Assembly: GCA_918026815.1 (NCBI GenBank)
Contig: CAKJVC010000171.1
Location: forward strand, 124,001-188,000
Length of the DNA stretch: 64,000 nucleotides
Direction of reading: 5' to 3'
Source of the DNA: Chalara sp. BL73
Lineage: Eukaryota; Ascomycota; Leotiomycetes; Helotiales
Shown: positions 34,288 to 45,664 of the stretch, in pieces
Position numbering within the stretch: the first letter of the stretch is position 1
Layout of the letters: the number at the start of each line of letters is the position of its first letter
Translations under genes and position numbers: made by a program
The notes under the pieces: generated by a model
Told to the model about the DNA's origin: nothing
What the model saw: the letters and a program-made list of their open reading frames with translations, nothing else
The model's database searches: none

Positions 34288-37200
34288 AGCTTCGGGATAA
34301 TTTGGCAATGCGAAACGGTAATCAAGGACGAATTTTTGAGCTCTGCTCGAGTTTGAGGATAATGAGGTGAGGTGAGGTTACTCTAGGGTTATATCGAACG
34401 ACTGGCGATACCCCGCAAAAGCTACCCCGCATTCCCCCTCCATGCTGCAAAGGGTAAAGCCAATCCAAGTACCTTTAAACTGTTGATCCTGTACAATATC
34501 TATTATTTACTTGAAGAGGTAGAGGCTTTCCTAGTTGGGCCATTGCGATTCCTGAAACATTTCAATTCGTACAGCAGAATTTAAGTAGACTCACGATTTT
34601 CGTTGCTCGCGCCATACTGTGTAACCTGAAAATTGGTGTCAAGCACTGACGTCGTTCACTGAGGAGCACCGTTGTGGGACAGTTTTGACAAATAAATTCC
34701 TCAAGAATGCTCAATGAGGCTATTTTGAGTACTAATCTCTAAATTGCAAGAAAGTAACTTCTGCGTTGCATAAGAGTTTTTCAAATTTGGATAGGTCCCG
34801 GCTTTCCTTCCTATAAATATTGAAGTTCAAGCGTGTCTTCAGTCAATATATCACACTAAATCAATTCCGAAGACTGGGCCGTATATCCAGCGCTGCCTAA
34901 TGTCAATGCATCATACTTATCTTATTTCGAAAGATTTCATAATCGATTCTAGATATTCCTCCATTCGGTGTCCATTCTAAGCACTTCCGCTTACATGCCA
35001 AGTCATGTGATTGAGTATTTCGCCAAGACTTACTAGACCCTCTATACAGGGCTCTTTCCGGTCTATAGAGCATTCTATATTGGAATGCTCTCGCTATGAC
35101 CAATTAAATCGCTATTTCTATCCACACAACCGTTCCGGTATATGCACGCTCCACTCTCTAGACCTACAGCTTGCAGCTGTCATTTTGCTCCAATTTGCAC
35201 GCATTTTTCAGGTAGGCTTCAAAACTAAGGTTCATTGCCCAAAAGCCAACAGATTCGAGCAACTCAGCCTTCGAGACTTTAAAGACACGTTGGGTTAAAT
35301 CTAATCGGAGGATACAAGCTCGCGGCTTGCAGTGGAGTCACCACGATTAGCCCTTTACTTTGCTTCGCCGTTTTGCAGCACCCTGACTTTAGAAGGCTTG
35401 TGTCTCTATACCCAACCGTGAGTTTATGAAAACATCTTTTTTCAAATGTACATATAATCGCTGAATCTCATAAGAATCGTAACCACATACGCATGAAGCA
35501 TTTTCCGGGATCATCCCCTTAGTGGTGTGATGCAACGCTAAAAAACTTCGATAATGAAAACGATAAATCGTTTTAATACCTTTGAGTAATTACTCAGACA
35601 GTCATAGGTCAGATTATCTTTTCGATATCGTGTTACAGACCTGCTTGGGCGAGCACCTAAAGCTTCGGATCGACCTTCGCCTAGAAAAAGAAACGGACAA
35701 TTCGATGGGGTTGTAAAGGCAAGCGTCAAACATGAACTAGCCGGCATACTGCAATAATCCTTGCCAAGTTTGTGGTACCCCTTAGCGCCAAAAGCCAAAT
35801 TTTCAGAATTTGACTCTTGGCAAAAAATATCACATATATTCGAAACCTCCTCCTACTCCCTGGAGGGGCAACTACTCCGTCCTTAACTATCGAAAACACT
35901 ATGGATTTTTCACCGCTCTGCAAGGCAAACATTCATTACATATCTGACGCACAGCGGAAGCAAGCATCTAGGAGGAGGAAGAAATCGAGTTCACTATCTT
36001 CAACGGTATCAACTTACACGCACTTTAATATACCAATTAGCTCCGCAGTGGCGCTGTTCAGATAACTATCGATTCGTTTACCGTACCAAATTTTCCAGCT
36101 CTAATATTCTTCTTTTATCGTTGTCATTACATATTATGTTGCTCAAAGGCTCCATTGGATACCGCAACAACAACGTTTCGAGAGAGGGTACAGTATGTCT
36201 TCAACAGCTTTTAAAACCTAAATTGGACTCAGAATGAGTCGGTGTACCAATGCAATTGCCTGGAGAATAAAATATGTGGAGGGATATCTTTGAGTCTCGT
36301 CAGCCGGAGAATAGGTAGGCATCAAGTCAAGACTCTGCTTCTACTCGCGTCTCTCCAGAAAGTTTTCATATATGGTGCACATCATGACATTCCTTCTTAT
36401 TTTACAGGAAAGGCTGCATATATGGCTTGATATGAAGTGGAGACTGTGCTTGACCAAGGATATGTGCATCCGAGTGAGGCAGATATTGCGAGCAAGGGTG
36501 GTCTGCTTACATTATGAACGTTGATGGATGCACAAGTTTCTTGATCACGAATCATCCGCGCTGGACAGAAACCTCATCTACGACTGGGGGGAGGCGGATG
36601 TGCCATGTTGTATTCTGGGGAGCGGTTTTGATCGGGAAGGAGGCACTAAACCCCCTCTTTTTAGCGGTTTCCAGCCAAACGCGTCTTCCGTGCCGGCGTC
36701 ACTCTATAGAATAATTAAGAAAAACAAATGCGAAAAGCATCAGGATGCGTGGCAGAGTGCGCTTTCGGGCGCCGCGTTTAACTGTAGAGCTTAACGCCGA
36801 TTATATACGTGTCTGCACACCAAAGTCTAAATTCCATCAGACTTGCCTTGCGACGCGGCAAGTGGATGCTCAATTCAAAACGGTGTGATAGTTCACCCAA
36901 TCAAGGTGTTGATCAATGTTGATAGAGTCGACTGACCTGTTAGTGAGTGGTAGCAAAATTTCTTTTTCAAGTGGCTGCATAAATATCGCCCGACAAAACG
37001 GCAAATGCTGCTTTAGGTTCAGGCTTTGCTGCATTTTGGTAATGAACGCACCAGGAAAAGGTAAGATGCGCTGCCTTGATGCGCGGGTCATGGTAAGACA
37101 TGTCATAGGAAAACTTGGATATCATAATTGGACAAATGTAGTGACGGAGTAAGACAAGCAAAGCGAGCCGCTATCCAAGGGCGGACCATTATGTTGGATC

Positions 37201-37334
37201 TTACCCCATTCCCTCCTCTTCCTGATCCACCTCCAACCCATCTCCGTTGTTATAAAAAGTTGGTCTCCAAGTCGCAAACATGGCATCACAACGTCGACCA
37301 AGATTAGACGCTCGATACTCGAGTATTCACTATC
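34288..37334. other. Gene-poor region before copy F
   Basis: About 3 kb without a supported gene. Short frames at 35011-35298, 35817-36065 and 36528-36794 have no motif I know. The right end is the promoter of copy F, with a TATA box at 37251. Confidence 0.4.
37251..37258 (+). promoter_or_regulatory. TATA box of small membrane gene copy F
   Basis: TATAAAAA lies 77 bp upstream of the start codon at 37335. An upstream ATG at 37280 (reading MASQRRPRLD) overlaps the main start in another frame, so translation of the small protein may depend on leaky scanning. Confidence 0.45.
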
Positions 37335-37770
37335 ATGCGTAAGCGAGTCTTCTCGACAATATCTTATCTACAATATCTTATCTGTCTGGTGGTTGGCCTG
37401 GTGTACTGACCTGTCAACACAGAGATCAATGATATTCTGTCCTTGAGCTTCGGCATCACGGCAACACTTCTGGCCATCGTCGCCATTTTCTTCACTCGTA
37501 GGCAGACAATCGCTTCTAGGGGTATGGTCTATGATACGAATCGCCTTCTGATGACTCTGTACAGTTGTTATTATCACTTGCTAACACATGCGAACAGATC
37601 TTGAAATGGGAATTCTAAACTCAACACCGCCCGATGCTGATGCTCAACTAGTACCATTAGTTGATAGCCCTTCACTAGTACCAACACCACAGGTACACCA
37701 GGCGCTTGGTGATGTGTTTGAAGCCGTGTCGAGGATCTTGCATAACTACCGATATAATCACAGACAATAA
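37335..37770 (+). CDS. Small single-span membrane protein, family copy F (intact)
   Basis: Three exons: 37335-37338 (ATGC), 37423-37521 and 37598-37770. Introns are 84 bp (GTAAGC...CACAG) and 76 bp (GTATGG...AACAG), both phase 1. The product is 91 aa. MQINDILSLSFGITAT leads into a single hydrophobic span ending in IFFTRRQ. A hydrophilic tail beginning DLEMGILNS and containing several Pro residues ends in the helix QALGDVFEAVSRILHNYR. That end matches copies G and H, while the DLE start is shared with copies A, B and E. This links the two subfamilies. No named domain; function unknown. The predicted topology is an outer N-terminus and an inner tail. Confidence 0.65.
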
Positions 37771-37831
37771 TTCAGCTTACCAAAGTCTGCTTTCGTCTTT
37801 GGACCTGAGCAGTGCTGTTCTTACCTGTGCC

Positions 37832-37852
37832 GAGTCCTGAGTCCTGAGTCCT
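37832..37852 (+). repeat. (GAGTCCT)3 tandem repeat
   Basis: Three perfect 7-bp units 60 bp behind copy F. The next 200 bp contain further AGTCCTT, AGGACC and GGTCC words, so a degenerate repeat field may extend to about 38030. Confidence 0.75.
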
Positions 37853-38502
37853 GAGCACGCTAATGAGTCAGCCGGATTTTTCTTAGGGAGTCCTTTTCAG
37901 GACCCTTGTTACTGAACATAGCCACCTCTTTGGGTCTATCAAGACATCGTAACAGTGTCCGTTTTCGCTCCCTTCCTTTACTTATCAAGGGTCCTTGTTA
38001 GACCCGATTTGGATCCCTTTTGGTCCACTTGCACGTGATCCATAGGAGTTTATTCGCCAATTGGGATGATACTTTAGTGATGCACGCATAAGAGACATTA
38101 TGCAAGCGGTGTTACGAGATTTCCAGATAGCTAAATAGGCCACGTACGGCAGACTTAATCAATCAAGTTGTCAGCTATTTACTATTTTTTACAATATATT
38201 TTGTTTTGTAGCCTAGTCCGAATGTTGTCTTCTCTGTTGAGCGAACGCCAAGACCGCACTGGGATATTGTGGAGGGTGATTCGGGATCACAAGGTCGACT
38301 AGCTCTTTAAGGCTTAGTACACTAGTTAGATGTTCTTTCCTTGCACACTTAGGTCTTAGAGAATTAACCCATGCCACTCTATAATCAAGATCTCTGCCTC
38401 TAAATACAGAAAGAATCAAGGCATTCTATTACCTCCGTTCATCGACAAGATTCCATCTCCAGAATAACACCGCTATTGCCGCCCCAATCCGCAGCTCCGA
38501 AT

Positions 38503-38934
38503 ATGTCCTCAAAATTCATCGCGACCTTCCAAGTTCCTGTCTGCATTGTTGGTCTTTACCTTTGCAGCAGCTATATCTTTGCTATTCCCTTCGCCGTGGT
38601 ATATCTCTTACTCCGGTTTCTGGGACCCCTAATACCAGATGCCCATCTACTCTTCTCTGAACGGACTTTCTCCGGGTTTCTTTTCGAGATTTGGTTCCTC
38701 ATTTTCGTGCTTGGCATCGGCATAGAGGTACTCACGTACGCTGGATGGCTTCTGATGAAGGTATTAAGGAAACGCGAGGATAGCGGCGACCAGAAGTACG
38801 AGATCCTGGCGAAAAGGGTTTGGTGGGCAGCAAATATTGCTATTCGTTGGACTATGGATAAATACGTTGGTCTTTTCGTACCGAATCGGGAGAACCATGA
38901 AAGAGGGGAAACAGACGTGGACCGCCCAGGTTGA
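38503..38934 (+). CDS. Hypothetical membrane protein, 143 aa
   Basis: A single exon from ATG 38503. Two hydrophobic stretches lie at about residues 9-37 (VPVCIVGLYLCSSYIFAIP and on) and 58-82 (FEIWFLIFVLGIGIEVLTYAG), followed by a basic-to-polar tail, LLMKVLRKRED, and a Trp-rich segment. No family is recognised. The frame is continuous and protein-like, and the 5' region is pyrimidine-rich. It could be a small membrane protein or one exon of a larger gene. It does not resemble the ATG-plus-one-base family. Confidence 0.45.
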   Translation: MSSKFIATFQVPVCIVGLYLCSSYIFAIPFAVVYLLLRFLGPLIPDAHLLFSERTFSGFLFEIWFLIFVLGIGIEVLTYAGWLLMKVLRKREDSGDQKYEILAKRVWWAANIAIRWTMDKYVGLFVPNRENHERGETDVDRPG

Positions 38935-39224
38935 CTAGATCCACCCCAGCATCAACAGATTCGTCGCATAGTCTTGCCTTACCCTGTTTCTGCGGGGAGG
39001 GGGGGGTTGCTTGGAACTAGTGGGAATAGTAAAGGCAGTGCTCTAGTGGTCTTAGGCCACCGTTCGGTAGAGGATAAAGATCTGGTAGCCAATATGTGAT
39101 ATGCCTCATGCTATGTCCCTGCCTTAGTGCGTACCGCATGAAAATAATATTCTAAGCTCCTAATGAGGCTTTGTCAATGAGCAAATAGTAGCTGATATCG
39201 GCTTACATGGAAGTTCCCCGTCTC

Positions 39225-39247
39225 CCTTCCTTCCTTCCTTCCTTCCC
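39225..39247 (+). repeat. (CCTT)n microsatellite
   Basis: About five CCTT/TTCC units upstream of weak frames at 39.4-39.8 kb. Confidence 0.8.
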
Positions 39248-39522
39248 TTCGCGGCAGGAACCTGACGGTGCCTGCCTTCTTAGTGAGTGAGTAAACGGCC
39301 GCCTATGGAACGCTTAAATATCTAATTTCCGGTCGTCCTTCTTCCTCTTCTCTTCTTCTCTTTGCGATCTCCTAATAGCACAATAGCTCCCAAATTATTC
39401 TTATCTTTTCTCCGCAGGCTTAGGAAACCTGTGTTCTACCTTTGTGCGTTCCTCTGTTTTAGCGCCATCCTGACTCTTCCCATTTTGGGGCTTCGGTTAT
39501 ACTCGCTCTGCTTCAGAGGGCT

Positions 39523-39792
39523 ATGGGGGCGGAAGAACCAATTGCTCCCCTTCGCGCCTGGGCAATCGCCTTTGGGTGTTTCGCTGGGGTTGGCGTGCTT
39601 GGGGAGCTGGGGACGCTCTCCATTCGCCTGTCTGACAACGAGTGTGTCCAAGCGAGGGATGGTGATGAAGAAGGGTCTTATGTGAGGATATGGCAAATGT
39701 CTGCAAAGGCCGTGTTAGAAGCTCTGTCCCTTCGGAGCAGGCTGACAGCTTCAGCTCCGAGCTCACAGGCGTCGAACTCAAACGTGATTTGA
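39523..39792 (+). CDS. Weak hypothetical small membrane protein, 89 aa
   Basis: ATG at 39523 opens MGAEEPIAPLRAW followed by a hydrophobic stretch AIAFGCFAGVGVLGELG and a soluble tail SYVRIWQMSAKAVLEAL. An overlapping frame from 39362 also has a hydrophobic stretch (YLCAFLCFSAILTLPILGL), which would fit a single two-span protein broken by a frameshift near 39500. GC content is higher than in neighbouring DNA. No family is recognised. It may be a pseudogene. Confidence 0.28.
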   Translation: MGAEEPIAPLRAWAIAFGCFAGVGVLGELGTLSIRLSDNECVQARDGDEEGSYVRIWQMSAKAVLEALSLRSRLTASAPSSQASNSNVI

Positions 39793-40783
39793 TCGAAACA
39801 GCCTCCTACTTCTTAGACTGACCATGGCGTATACCTAGATGCACGCGCTAAAGCAGAGAGGGAGGGCGTGGGCGGGAGGGTGGGCCAACCCCCCCGGCGT
39901 ATCACAGTATGTGCTTTGCTGTGGTGGTGCTTGGTGCAATGCTCTGATGTAGTGAAAGTGAGTGAGAGGGGCTAACTAGGCTGATCTCTTATGACTAGGA
40001 GGAGTCTCTTTAGGCGGCGATCCGACTTTCAAGACTGCACATAATGTTGACGACAGACTCGGCCATTTCACACAGCATTTATGACACACTCGGCGACTGC
40101 ATACAACATGGGCGTCACAGGCATCAACCTACAACCCACAAGACAATGATTCGCTTTCTACTATTCACCAAGCGCCAGAGTCGAACAATCTCGTTAAGGC
40201 TCCCATACAAGGTGACTCCTACTACAGGTACTCACAGCAGTACTAACCTCCTCTGCAGAATATCTCGATATACGCCGAGCCAATATTGATCGGTGCTACT
40301 GCAAAACCCATTCCCTATTCAATAGCTTGCCAATTCGGCCATTCTGTCAGGCATCAATCACTTCGCCGAAATCAGAACCATCGCAAAAGGACAGAGATGT
40401 TAGTGCTTCTAAATATCTTACTGCTCTTGGATATTCTACTACCACTAAAAGTCCTGTTCTTGTTGGGTATCCTGCCAACTCAGGAGATCATGCTTCTCTC
40501 TCTAAGCCATTTGGGAGTTCTGAACTTGAAACACACGTAAGTGATATGTTTCATTAGTCAAGTCCATATGATAATCTCCAAACGGACGGCCCATCCCTTG
40601 CTAGTAGCCGGTACCTTCCACTTTGACCTTCGACGGTACTAGGATAGAGGTTTTTGGCCTGCAACTTTGCCACAAAGACATATAGACTTGAAGGATCTTA
40701 TTACAGCCACTAGAGGACCAAGCCCAACTTCGAAAGAAAGACCAAGAGCCTACCTTAGAGCTGGGGCAATCCCTTATTACATC
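39793..40783. other. Gene-poor stretch left of the LTR candidate
   Basis: Only short frames with no family resemblance. A 14-bp word, AGAGCCTACCTTAG, near 40746 recurs inside the LTR candidate near 41121. Confidence 0.4.
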
Positions 40784-41158
40784 TGTTAGACTAAACTCGA
40801 ATGCGGCTCCGCACGGCTATGAGAAGACCACAACTCGACTATCTCTTATTCGGTAATCTCTCACTTCACGCACACGCTCATCCCTTCGGCAGACGACTTC
40901 CGAGAACCCTCTACAGCTTGACTTATCAACACTTCGACTGATATCTGACTTACTGACGTGGTGGAATAAGGGTATTGGAGGGGCAGGCTATTCGTTGGTG
41001 GAAGACCAAGGGTCTTGGTTGTGAGATATAAAAGGGGTGTGCTGAATTAAGGTCAGGTGTAATGATGCAACAGACCGTGTCACACTAGTGTATCAACCCA
41101 TGTATATAAACTCACTCTAAGAGCCTACCTTAGTTCTGTAATTGAGTCGAACTTAACA
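40784..41158. mobile_element. Putative solo LTR
   Basis: The segment begins TGTTAGACTAAACTCGA and ends TTGAGTCGAACTTAACA, so its ends form the TGTTA...TAACA inverted terminus usual for LTRs, with imperfect inverted similarity over about 17 bp. It is 375 bp long and holds a TATAAAAGGGG promoter-like element near 41028. The five bases outside (ACATC and ACTCA) do not match, so no target-site duplication supports it. No reverse transcriptase or integrase frame is nearby. Confidence 0.4.
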
Positions 41159-41444
41159 ACTCACGAGTCTTACAGATGATATTCTTCTATGGAAGGCCGA
41201 TACCTGATATCCTAGCTTGTGCATGTTAATCGCGAAATTATGATACCATTTTTAGGACTGGCACTATATGAAAATTGGGGTCAACTTATGCCCAGAATTC
41301 CGGACACTCTATATTTGCCGAATGCAGCTCTTTGATTAGTAAATTTGAAGATTTACCCATATTTACAAACCGCGACTTCCCTTCACCAGCTAGTGCAAAT
41401 AATCGTACCTTGAGCGAGAATAGTAGTTTTATGAAATAGAAGTA

Positions 41445-41508
41445 TACAGTTGACACTTTTTTTCAGATGGAATGATACAGTTGGCACTTTTTCGTTCAGA
41501 TGGAACGA
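41445..41508 (+). repeat. Tandem duplication of about 32 bp
   Basis: Two adjacent units begin TACAGTTG(A/G)CACTTTTT and end CAGATGGAA(T/C)GA (41445-41475 and 41476-41508), differing by a few bases. Confidence 0.75.
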
Positions 41509-41928
41509 TGCATTATGCTTATAGCTTAATTGGTAAGCTAGCTTCATCTTCTTTGAAAACTGTTCTAATATTTGAACTAACAATGTTCCAGCCTCGTCTT
41601 GTTAGCCGCTTGAACATCCCAGTATCAGGAGGCGTATTTTGCCCGTTCCAAACGCTAGCATCCAGGACCAAATTCGACCTCTCACTACAGCGCTCCTTAT
41701 AGGGCACCACGTCATTGCAACACGCGCGGTCTCCTAGACGCAGTGCTGGGTGATAAGTGAGAGGCATTTTCTGGGACTCTAGCTTTATTTCTGTCAGATT
41801 CGGAGTACTACAATTGCGGGTGTATCGGTTTGGAAGACTATACTTCAAAGTGATCTCTTCTAAAGTACAACACTTTCACATACTACAAGACGAGGTACGT
41901 ACCTTGTTTTTACTCTAAGCCAAAGCAG

Positions 41929-42245
41929 TTCGGCCTGTAACAACACAACTCGAATTACTTCGGCATAAAGAACACAAGTTCGGCCTACTCAAACTTAGAG
42001 TAAGCCGAAATTTTGCACTCAAACCAAATCTACTCCGGGTAGTAGTACAAAGTATAGAGCATTCCTATATCAATTGATAGATTAAAATTTTCTACTCTTC
42101 AAATTCAAACGTCCAGATTTAGCAATGCTATTCGAATTAGTTTGGCTTGAAGTAAACAAATTCGGCCTGGGAGAACTTAGAGCACGCTGAATTTTTAACA
42201 TTAAAACTAACACTACTCGGATAGTAATAGAGAAGTCTATTCTAC
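41929..42245 (+). repeat. Imperfect direct repeat, two units
   Basis: A unit of about 140 bp at 41929-42068 and a degraded copy at about 42129-42245 share ordered blocks: TTCGGCCT, AACTTAGAG, GC(C)GAA-TTTT, ACTCGG/ACTCCGG-TAGTA. They are AT-rich and non-coding. They may be satellite-like or LTR remains. Confidence 0.5.
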
Positions 42246-42879
42246 TTTTATCTTGATAAACTCTAGTATAAGATAGTATTTTATCTTATTATAGCATTGA
42301 AATATTATGACACGAACTTAGCCAAGCGACAAGAATAATATTATTGCGTTAATGATATCTAGGGTTAGGTGTGATAAGGATGCAATAGTTGTGGAGAAAA
42401 GAATTCACAAGGCGAAAGTTTGTAACTCATAGTAGAGTGGCTAACCACTGCAGAGTCGAGAACCCCTTGGCTTAAAACGGGAACTTGAGGGGAAGTTTTT
42501 TTTGAGTGTTACAATTAATTAGTCAATATCTCCGAGAAATATTAATAAGTTCAGCGAGCGAGAATCATCTATAAGAGTATAGTAAGAGATATAGTTTAGA
42601 TTAGAAAGATGTATTTTTGAGGTATCTTATTTAGGCTCCGTAGTTGCCGACATAGTCCTCCTGTATACAGTCGTATAAAGTGGATAATTTTCGCATAGCA
42701 AAATTGAATAATAAGGAAATCATGATTGGCCAGTGGAAGGGAGGGCAGGATCTTGACTGAGTAACCTGAGTAGAGGATGAGACGAGGGTGAGTAGCGCCT
42801 GAGCATAGCGGCGACGGTTACTAACAAACCTTGGGAGGAAGAAAAAGCTGTGTTCAGCTATCGATGATGAAATCGACGG
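42246..42879. other. AT-rich non-coding stretch
   Basis: No gene is seen. Base composition is AT-rich, as in DNA affected by repeat-induced point mutation, but this was not measured. Confidence 0.4.
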
Positions 42880-43028
42880 TTTTCAAGCTTCATTATGGCC
42901 ATATGCCAGCTTTTATATACGTTGCCTACTCCATGATGGCTTTGATCTATGGGAACAGCGTCAGCTTTTGTAAACACTTAGATCGAGTGCCTCGACGACC
43001 TAGTCTAATACCGAATGGCTATCGATGA
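42880..43028 (+). pseudogene. Est1-type domain relic, fragment 1
   Basis: The frame reads HMPAFIYVAYSMMALIYGN and then shifts. It closely resembles MLAFMYFAYSMMALLDKTV in the longer relic that starts at 43177. It is a second, internal fragment placed upstream of it, so the locus contains two partial copies or a rearranged one. No intact gene is possible. Confidence 0.5.
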
Positions 43029-43176
43029 CCGAACTTCACTATGGTGATAAATATAGGTCCACAGCATCGGCTACTGCAATCGGAACACAATATTTGATTC
43101 GTTTCCCCAGAAATGCTCTATAGTCGCTTACAAAACACCTTTCAGAAGTGCTAGAGTATTTGAACTGTCAAAGATT

Positions 43177-44190
43177 GTGTTCAGTTTTCCATCAGTCATC
43201 TTAAGTAGTAGACCAGCAGCTCCTATGCAAGATCCTGCAGGTCAAGCCGAGGAGATATATGACATAATTATGCAGCCCGAAACTCGTCCAGCCTCTCAAG
43301 AGCAGTTGGTTCCGGAAGTCAAAGGCATATATGCAGGTTTCGTGATGGTGGAGGCAAAATGCATTGAATTCGACAGTAAACAGGCTATGTCAGGTCAGGC
43401 CGATGGGCCTCAATCAAAGTTGAATAATAAGCAGTAGCAAGCACTAATCGCCTTACATCGCACGTTACTTTATGAGCATCATGATTTCTTTTTAGCTTCT
43501 CAACATCCTTCAGCCAGCCTAGCTTTAAGGAGACTAGCCTCCAAGTATGCTATGCTAGCACGTATGTGGCGCCACGGGATACGGCAAGTACCTTTTTTTA
43601 TGTTCTTTAAACCTGTGCTTCAATTCTGAATACGGGGATCTGCAGAGAGCCGGAGCAGTCAGTCAACTTTAAGCAACCGTAACTAACTTAGGTATTCTTT
43701 TTATGGTTCTTTTCTAGAGTCACCCAAATATCGTACACTAGCATTACTTAATTACATGCTGGCTTTTATGTACTTCGCCTACTCAATGATGGCGCTGCTG
43801 GATAAAACGGTGCCTGCCTCCGAAAATACTTGGATCGAGCGCCTCAATAACTTGGATCGGTACAGAATGGCCATTGAAGACGGCGATATTAAAGGCAAAG
43901 GAGCCTGGACCTACGTGACGCGTCAGTGGTCCTCCAAGGCTTCAGGTGAGGCTCCTAAAACAGGTTGCTTGCATCAGGAAGCGGCTTTTTGAGCAGCTGA
44001 TCTTGTGTCTAGTAGGCGCAAATCGTGAGAACTATGGCTGTTCTCTTTGTTTCGCACATGCAACCTTGCTTATTTATCTTGCCGTCCTCGCGCCACCCAA
44101 CGCTTTTCAACAACTCTACTACTACGCAAAACCTCTTTGAGTAGTGTTACCATTTTCTTCAGCCAAAAAATCAGGTTTAATGCGGTTTAA
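43177..44190 (+). pseudogene. Decayed Est1-type DNA/RNA-binding domain gene
   Basis: Pieces in several frames form an ordered series: QEQLVPEVKGIYAGFVMVEAK, then LIALHRTLLYEHHDFFLASQ, KYAMLARMWRHGI, then from 43756 MLAFMYFAYSMMALLDK, then DRYRMAIEDGDIK, and LAVLAPPNAFQQLYYYAKPL. These blocks match, as far as I recall, an expanded fungal group with an Est1-type DNA/RNA-binding domain. Breaks: TAG at 43435, where the family has Trp; frame loss between about 43570 and 43730; and TGA right after YYYAKPL. Loss of Trp by G-to-A change suits repeat-induced point mutation or plain decay. Confidence 0.55.
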
Positions 44191-45632
44191 ACCTGCATTA
44201 TCTGGATGTGGCCAGAATCAGTATCGTCTACCACCACGACGACTGATGCACCTGCTCCTGTGTGTTTATATTTAGTATTGGATCTAGAAGTACTTGGCTA
44301 ACTGGTCGACCCGAATTACTGTACCGCCCAAGACCAGAATTTCTGTAACCGATCCGCTCCCTTCGAGCTGGAATATGGGACGTACAGATCCGGATCTGCC
44401 CAAGGATGGCATCTTCAATACGTACTAATTGGTGGAAACCCACTTCATCGTTTTCCTTTAGCAACAGCCGGGCAACAGCATCGCCGATCCTTCTAAATGG
44501 TAGTGGTAGCGGTATTATTGCATTTGCCTAAGCACTCCAACGCAACGGGGTGGGGAATTCCGGCTTATCAGATAACCGGAGGCCTTATTTCCAATGGGAC
44601 AAGGTATCAAGTCAATAAGGGAAGCTTATTTGCTTGTTTCGATCACCAGGTTCCGTAGGTGGCTCCCAATACTGAGCTTGGCTCGAGCTTAGCTTCCCTG
44701 GATCCGCTGTCAAAGCTAGTGTTTGGGAGTTGCGATCTCGGCTCGCTTGTAAACCATTCCTACCGGTTTTGAGCTATGCGCGTTTGTAATTTGATGCAAG
44801 TTCTTGGCTACAAGCTGACGCCCACATGATGGACATTCATATCTCCCCTATGTCTTTTTTGACGCACCCCTCTGAAGCGGACCTTGAAAATCGAGACTGG
44901 CAATGAGTTGGAGATCTAATCGGTAAGCGCTGCCCAAGATATATACGGTCAAATTCTTAGTCGAATCCGCAAGATATTGAGATATCCATCCAAAGTCTCA
45001 ATAAGGTAGACCACTCTATGCTATTACGACTCAGTATTGGTACAACATAATACAAGAGCGTAGAGCTGAAGTGAAATACATAGGGGAATAGCACGCGTAT
45101 AGTTAGTTCGTCTGGTTTATGCACTTGGCCGTGGTAACTCTAGAGCTGGGATTGCATTAGGTAGACAAGACCACAATGGAAGATGGAAACTCTCTCCTTG
45201 GAACTGATACCCAGAGAATTCTCGCATCACCCGTGAACGGCTGCCCAAATAAACATGTATCCAAGACTTCGAAGGCAGGTGGTAGTCTTAGCAAACGCCG
45301 TCCGAGGACTCAGCGGAGCCTCAACTTGCCACAAGAGCACGAAGACACGAACAAGGAAGTTAAAGAAAATACAGTGTATGTGGCAACAATAATCACAATA
45401 AAAATAGTAAAGTAACGCAATACTTGCATAGCGCACGTTTTCATAATTAAGTTGGTTGCCTTGTAGGGGGAAAGCCAGTTTATATAGATTTATTACCAGC
45501 AATCCAAGCCTTGCAATAAAATAACAAATGGGTTATTGAAAACTCGAAAGTCCAAACATTCTTTTCTTATTAATGCTGTGGTTGTATTTTGACTTCGTAG
45601 AAAACTGTATGTTTTGAGAGAATTATCTTCCC
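44191..45632. other. Gene-poor stretch with weak coding relics
   Basis: The minus-strand frame 44228-44464 (GFHQLVRIEDAILGQIRICT) and the plus-strand DNA at 44520-44830 look coding but are interrupted by stops and are not recognised. The frame 45176-45415 is polar with no motif. Probably more mobile or decayed gene material. Confidence 0.35.
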
Positions 45633-45633
45633 A

Positions 45634-45664
<31 letters not shown>
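45633..45664 (+). repeat. A25 tract followed by G7
   Basis: Twenty-five A at 45633-45657 run into GGGGGGG and a G-rich stretch. Poly(A) of this length can mark the 3' end of a retroposed copy, but no matching body is identified upstream. Confidence 0.7.

Noticed and set aside
42420..42480. tRNA-like stretch (GTAGAGTGGCTAACCACTGC...GTCGAGAACCCC)
   Set aside because: I could not fold a consistent acceptor stem, anticodon arm and T arm; no other tRNA candidate was found in the window by eye.
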